Assembly: GCA_030842085.1 (NCBI GenBank)
Contig: JAUUSE010000037.1
Span: 1-17,500 of the forward strand
Direction of reading: 5' to 3'
DNA: 17,500 nt
From: Timburyella sp030842085
Lineage (GTDB): Bacteria; Bacillota; Clostridia; Oscillospirales; Acutalibacteraceae
Below the pieces are notes generated by a model, which was not told where the DNA came from, searched no databases, and saw only the letters and a list, made by a program, of their open reading frames with translations. The position numbers and the translations under genes are program-made. Within the stretch, counting starts at the first letter, position 1. Each line of letters starts with the position of its first letter. Below are positions 16,284 through 17,500 of the stretch, piece by piece.

Positions 16284-17312
16284 TTATATATTGGTAAACT
16301 GCGACAGCGCCTTAAGGTTGCCGGAGTTAAAGTCGCGTATATCCTTAACGCCATATTTCATCATGGCCAGACGCGTCAGTCCAAGTCCGAAAGCAAAGCC
16401 GGTATATTCCTCACTGTCAATACCGCCGTATTCCAGCACCTTTGGGTGAATCATGCCGCAGGGGCAAAGCTCCAGCCAGCCGGAGTTCTTGCAGGAGGGG
16501 CAGCCCTCGCCGCCGCAGATTAGGCAGTTGATGTCAAGCTCAAAGCCCGGCTCAACAAACGGGAAAAATCCGGGGCGCAGCCTTACATTTACCTCGCGCT
16601 TGAAAACCTCCGTAAGCATGGTTTTCATAAAGTAGATAAGGTTCGATATTGATATATCCTTGTCTATCATGATGCCCTCCATCTGGAAGAAGGTGTTTTC
16701 GTGGGAAGCATCGGTAGACTCATTTCTAAAGCATCTGCCTGGGAAAATAGCTCTCAGCGGCGCACCGTATTTGCGCATAATAAAATTCTGCGCAGCCGAT
16801 GTGTGCGTCTTGAGCAGCTGACCATTCTCTATATAATAAGTATCCTGCATGTCCCTTGCCGGGTGGTGCTTTGGTATGTTAAGCGCCTCAAAGCAGTGAT
16901 AATCATCTACTATTTCGTCATAATCTTCTATTGTGAAGCCCATGCTGAGGAAGATGTCCTCCACCTCACGCTGGATAATGGTTATTGGATGGTATGAGCC
17001 CTGAGTAAAGTCCGGCGGCAAAGTAACGTCAAACCGCTCCGACTCGTTGATTTTCTTTAAAAGCTGCTCTTCCTTGATTTCCTCAGTCCGCTGTGCAATC
17101 TGCCGCTCAATGTCGGACTTTAGAATATTGACGCTTTTGCCGACCTCTTTTCTTTCCTCGTGGCTTAAGGATTTCATGCCCTGTAAAATCTCCGTCACAA
17201 ATCCCTTTTTACCGAGATAGGCAATGCGGATATTCTCCACCGCCTGAGAGTCGGCCGCCTTTTCTATATCCTGCTTAAAGCGGGATACAAGCTCCTCAAT
17301 TTTTTGCTGCAT
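16284..17312 (-). CDS. pheS: Phenylalanyl-tRNA synthetase alpha subunit
   Basis: This is the catalytic alpha chain, 342 residues, normal length. It has the N-terminal coiled-coil arm (about 1-85), LNIPKHHPARDMQDTYY (motif 1 region, about 144-160), motif 2 with FRNES and HENTFFQMEG (195-213), and motif 3 GFAFGLGLTRLAMMKYGVKD (305-324). A CxxC-x4-CxxC insert (C263, C266, C271, C274) is characteristic of many Firmicute alpha chains. The start is placed at ATG 17310-17312, preceded by AAGGA and matching family N-termini (MQQKIEEL). The same frame stays open 17 codons further to a TTG at 17361-17363 and shows four Phe codons there; this is probably leader sequence. The upstream leader is structured, which may control expression. 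Confidence 0.98.
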   Translation of the reverse strand: MQQKIEELVSRFKQDIEKAADSQAVENIRIAYLGKKGFVTEILQGMKSLSHEERKEVGKSVNILKSDIERQIAQRTEEIKEEQLLKKINESERFDVTLPPDFTQGSYHPITIIQREVEDIFLSMGFTIEDYDEIVDDYHCFEALNIPKHHPARDMQDTYYIENGQLLKTHTSAAQNFIMRKYGAPLRAIFPGRCFRNESTDASHENTFFQMEGIMIDKDISISNLIYFMKTMLTEVFKREVNVRLRPGFFPFVEPGFELDINCLICGGEGCPSCKNSGWLELCPCGMIHPKVLEYGGIDSEEYTGFAFGLGLTRLAMMKYGVKDIRDFNSGNLKALSQFTNI

Positions 17313-17486
17313 AAATATTCGTCCTTCCGCGTTAAATAATGGGCAATACCCAAATTCAAACAAACGGCCGTCGGTGGGTGCGCCTGAAAATCAACAGGCT
17401 TGTCCGCCGATAAGTGCCCTGTTAAGAGATATTTTTACGGCCGTGGCTATATATTCACAAAGCAGCACCGCCTCAGCGGCCTGCAC
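17313..17486 (-). promoter_or_regulatory. Structured pheST leader
   Basis: Read on the minus strand, the leader can form a GC-rich hairpin (plus 17462-17484; GCAG-CCGC against GCGG-CUGC). It is followed by a nested structure closed by two copies of the self-complementary ACGGCCGT (17437-17444 and 17364-17371). Inside are TCGG-GG/CC-CCGA (17404-17410 with 17371-17377) and GCCTG/CAGGC (17395-17399 with 17382-17386). The T-box core UGGNACCGCG and a terminator with a T-run are both absent, so this is not a standard T-box. A 31-codon frame starting GTG (17484-17486) and ending TGA (17391-17393) also lies here, without a ribosome binding site. Confidence 0.45.
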
Positions 17487-17492
17487 CTATTT

Positions 17493-17498
17493 ATTATA
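17493..17498 (-). promoter_or_regulatory. -10 element of a probable pheST promoter
   Basis: A perfect TATAAT is present on the minus strand at the window edge. Its -35 would lie outside the window. Transcription would start near 17486, giving a leader of about 175 bases. Confidence 0.5.
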
Positions 17499-17500
17499 CT

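Noticed and set aside
17313..17500. T-box riboswitch upstream of pheS.
   Set aside because: No UGGNACCGCG core and no terminator hairpin with T-run between the promoter and pheS.

Overview
The window looks like a chromosomal segment of a low-to-moderate GC Firmicute, most likely a gut-type member of the Clostridia. The grounds are strong AGGAGG-type ribosome binding sites, heavy use of ATA isoleucine codons, AT-rich gaps, a fused ATPase-permease ABC exporter of clostridial type and a PheS with a CxxC/CxxC insert. The species cannot be named from the sequence. No rRNA, tRNA, CRISPR array or intact insertion sequence was seen.

Bases 1-1790 are a scrapyard. The C-terminal cell-wall-binding part of a phage-type lysin (minus strand) abuts the C-terminal part of a large FtsX-type ABC permease (plus strand). 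Each has lost its N-terminal part at the same junction, near 675-700. The permease also carries an in-frame stop and at least three frameshifts. About 880 bases without a gene follow; they hold several strong hairpins, one of which could end a small RNA.

Bases 2600-9600 hold a redox cluster. On the minus strand, in transcription order, are a flavodoxin, an iron-containing alcohol dehydrogenase, a RibD-C/dihydrofolate-reductase-like protein, an atypical SDR, a small cupin, a carboxymuconolactone-decarboxylase-like protein and an aldo/keto reductase. A LysR-type regulator is divergent from the flavodoxin, with a perfect dyad operator candidate over its own promoter. The gene set recalls the E. 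coli yqhD-dkgA system for reduction of reactive aldehydes, and a role in detoxifying reactive carbonyl or electrophilic compounds is inferred. A short element, ATTTACCA, recurs in the gaps before the cluster's sub-operons and may be part of a shared control site.

Bases 10100-13900 hold a divergent pair: a lipoprotein-like surface protein with an extra C-terminal membrane helix, and a fused MacB-type ABC exporter with a large outside domain. A bidirectional terminator separates the exporter from the convergent pheST operon.

Bases 13906-17500 are pheT and pheS (phenylalanyl-tRNA synthetase beta and alpha) on the minus strand. They are preceded by a leader of about 175 bases that can fold into a nested structure and shows no T-box signature. 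A TATAAT -10 element for it lies at the very edge of the window.
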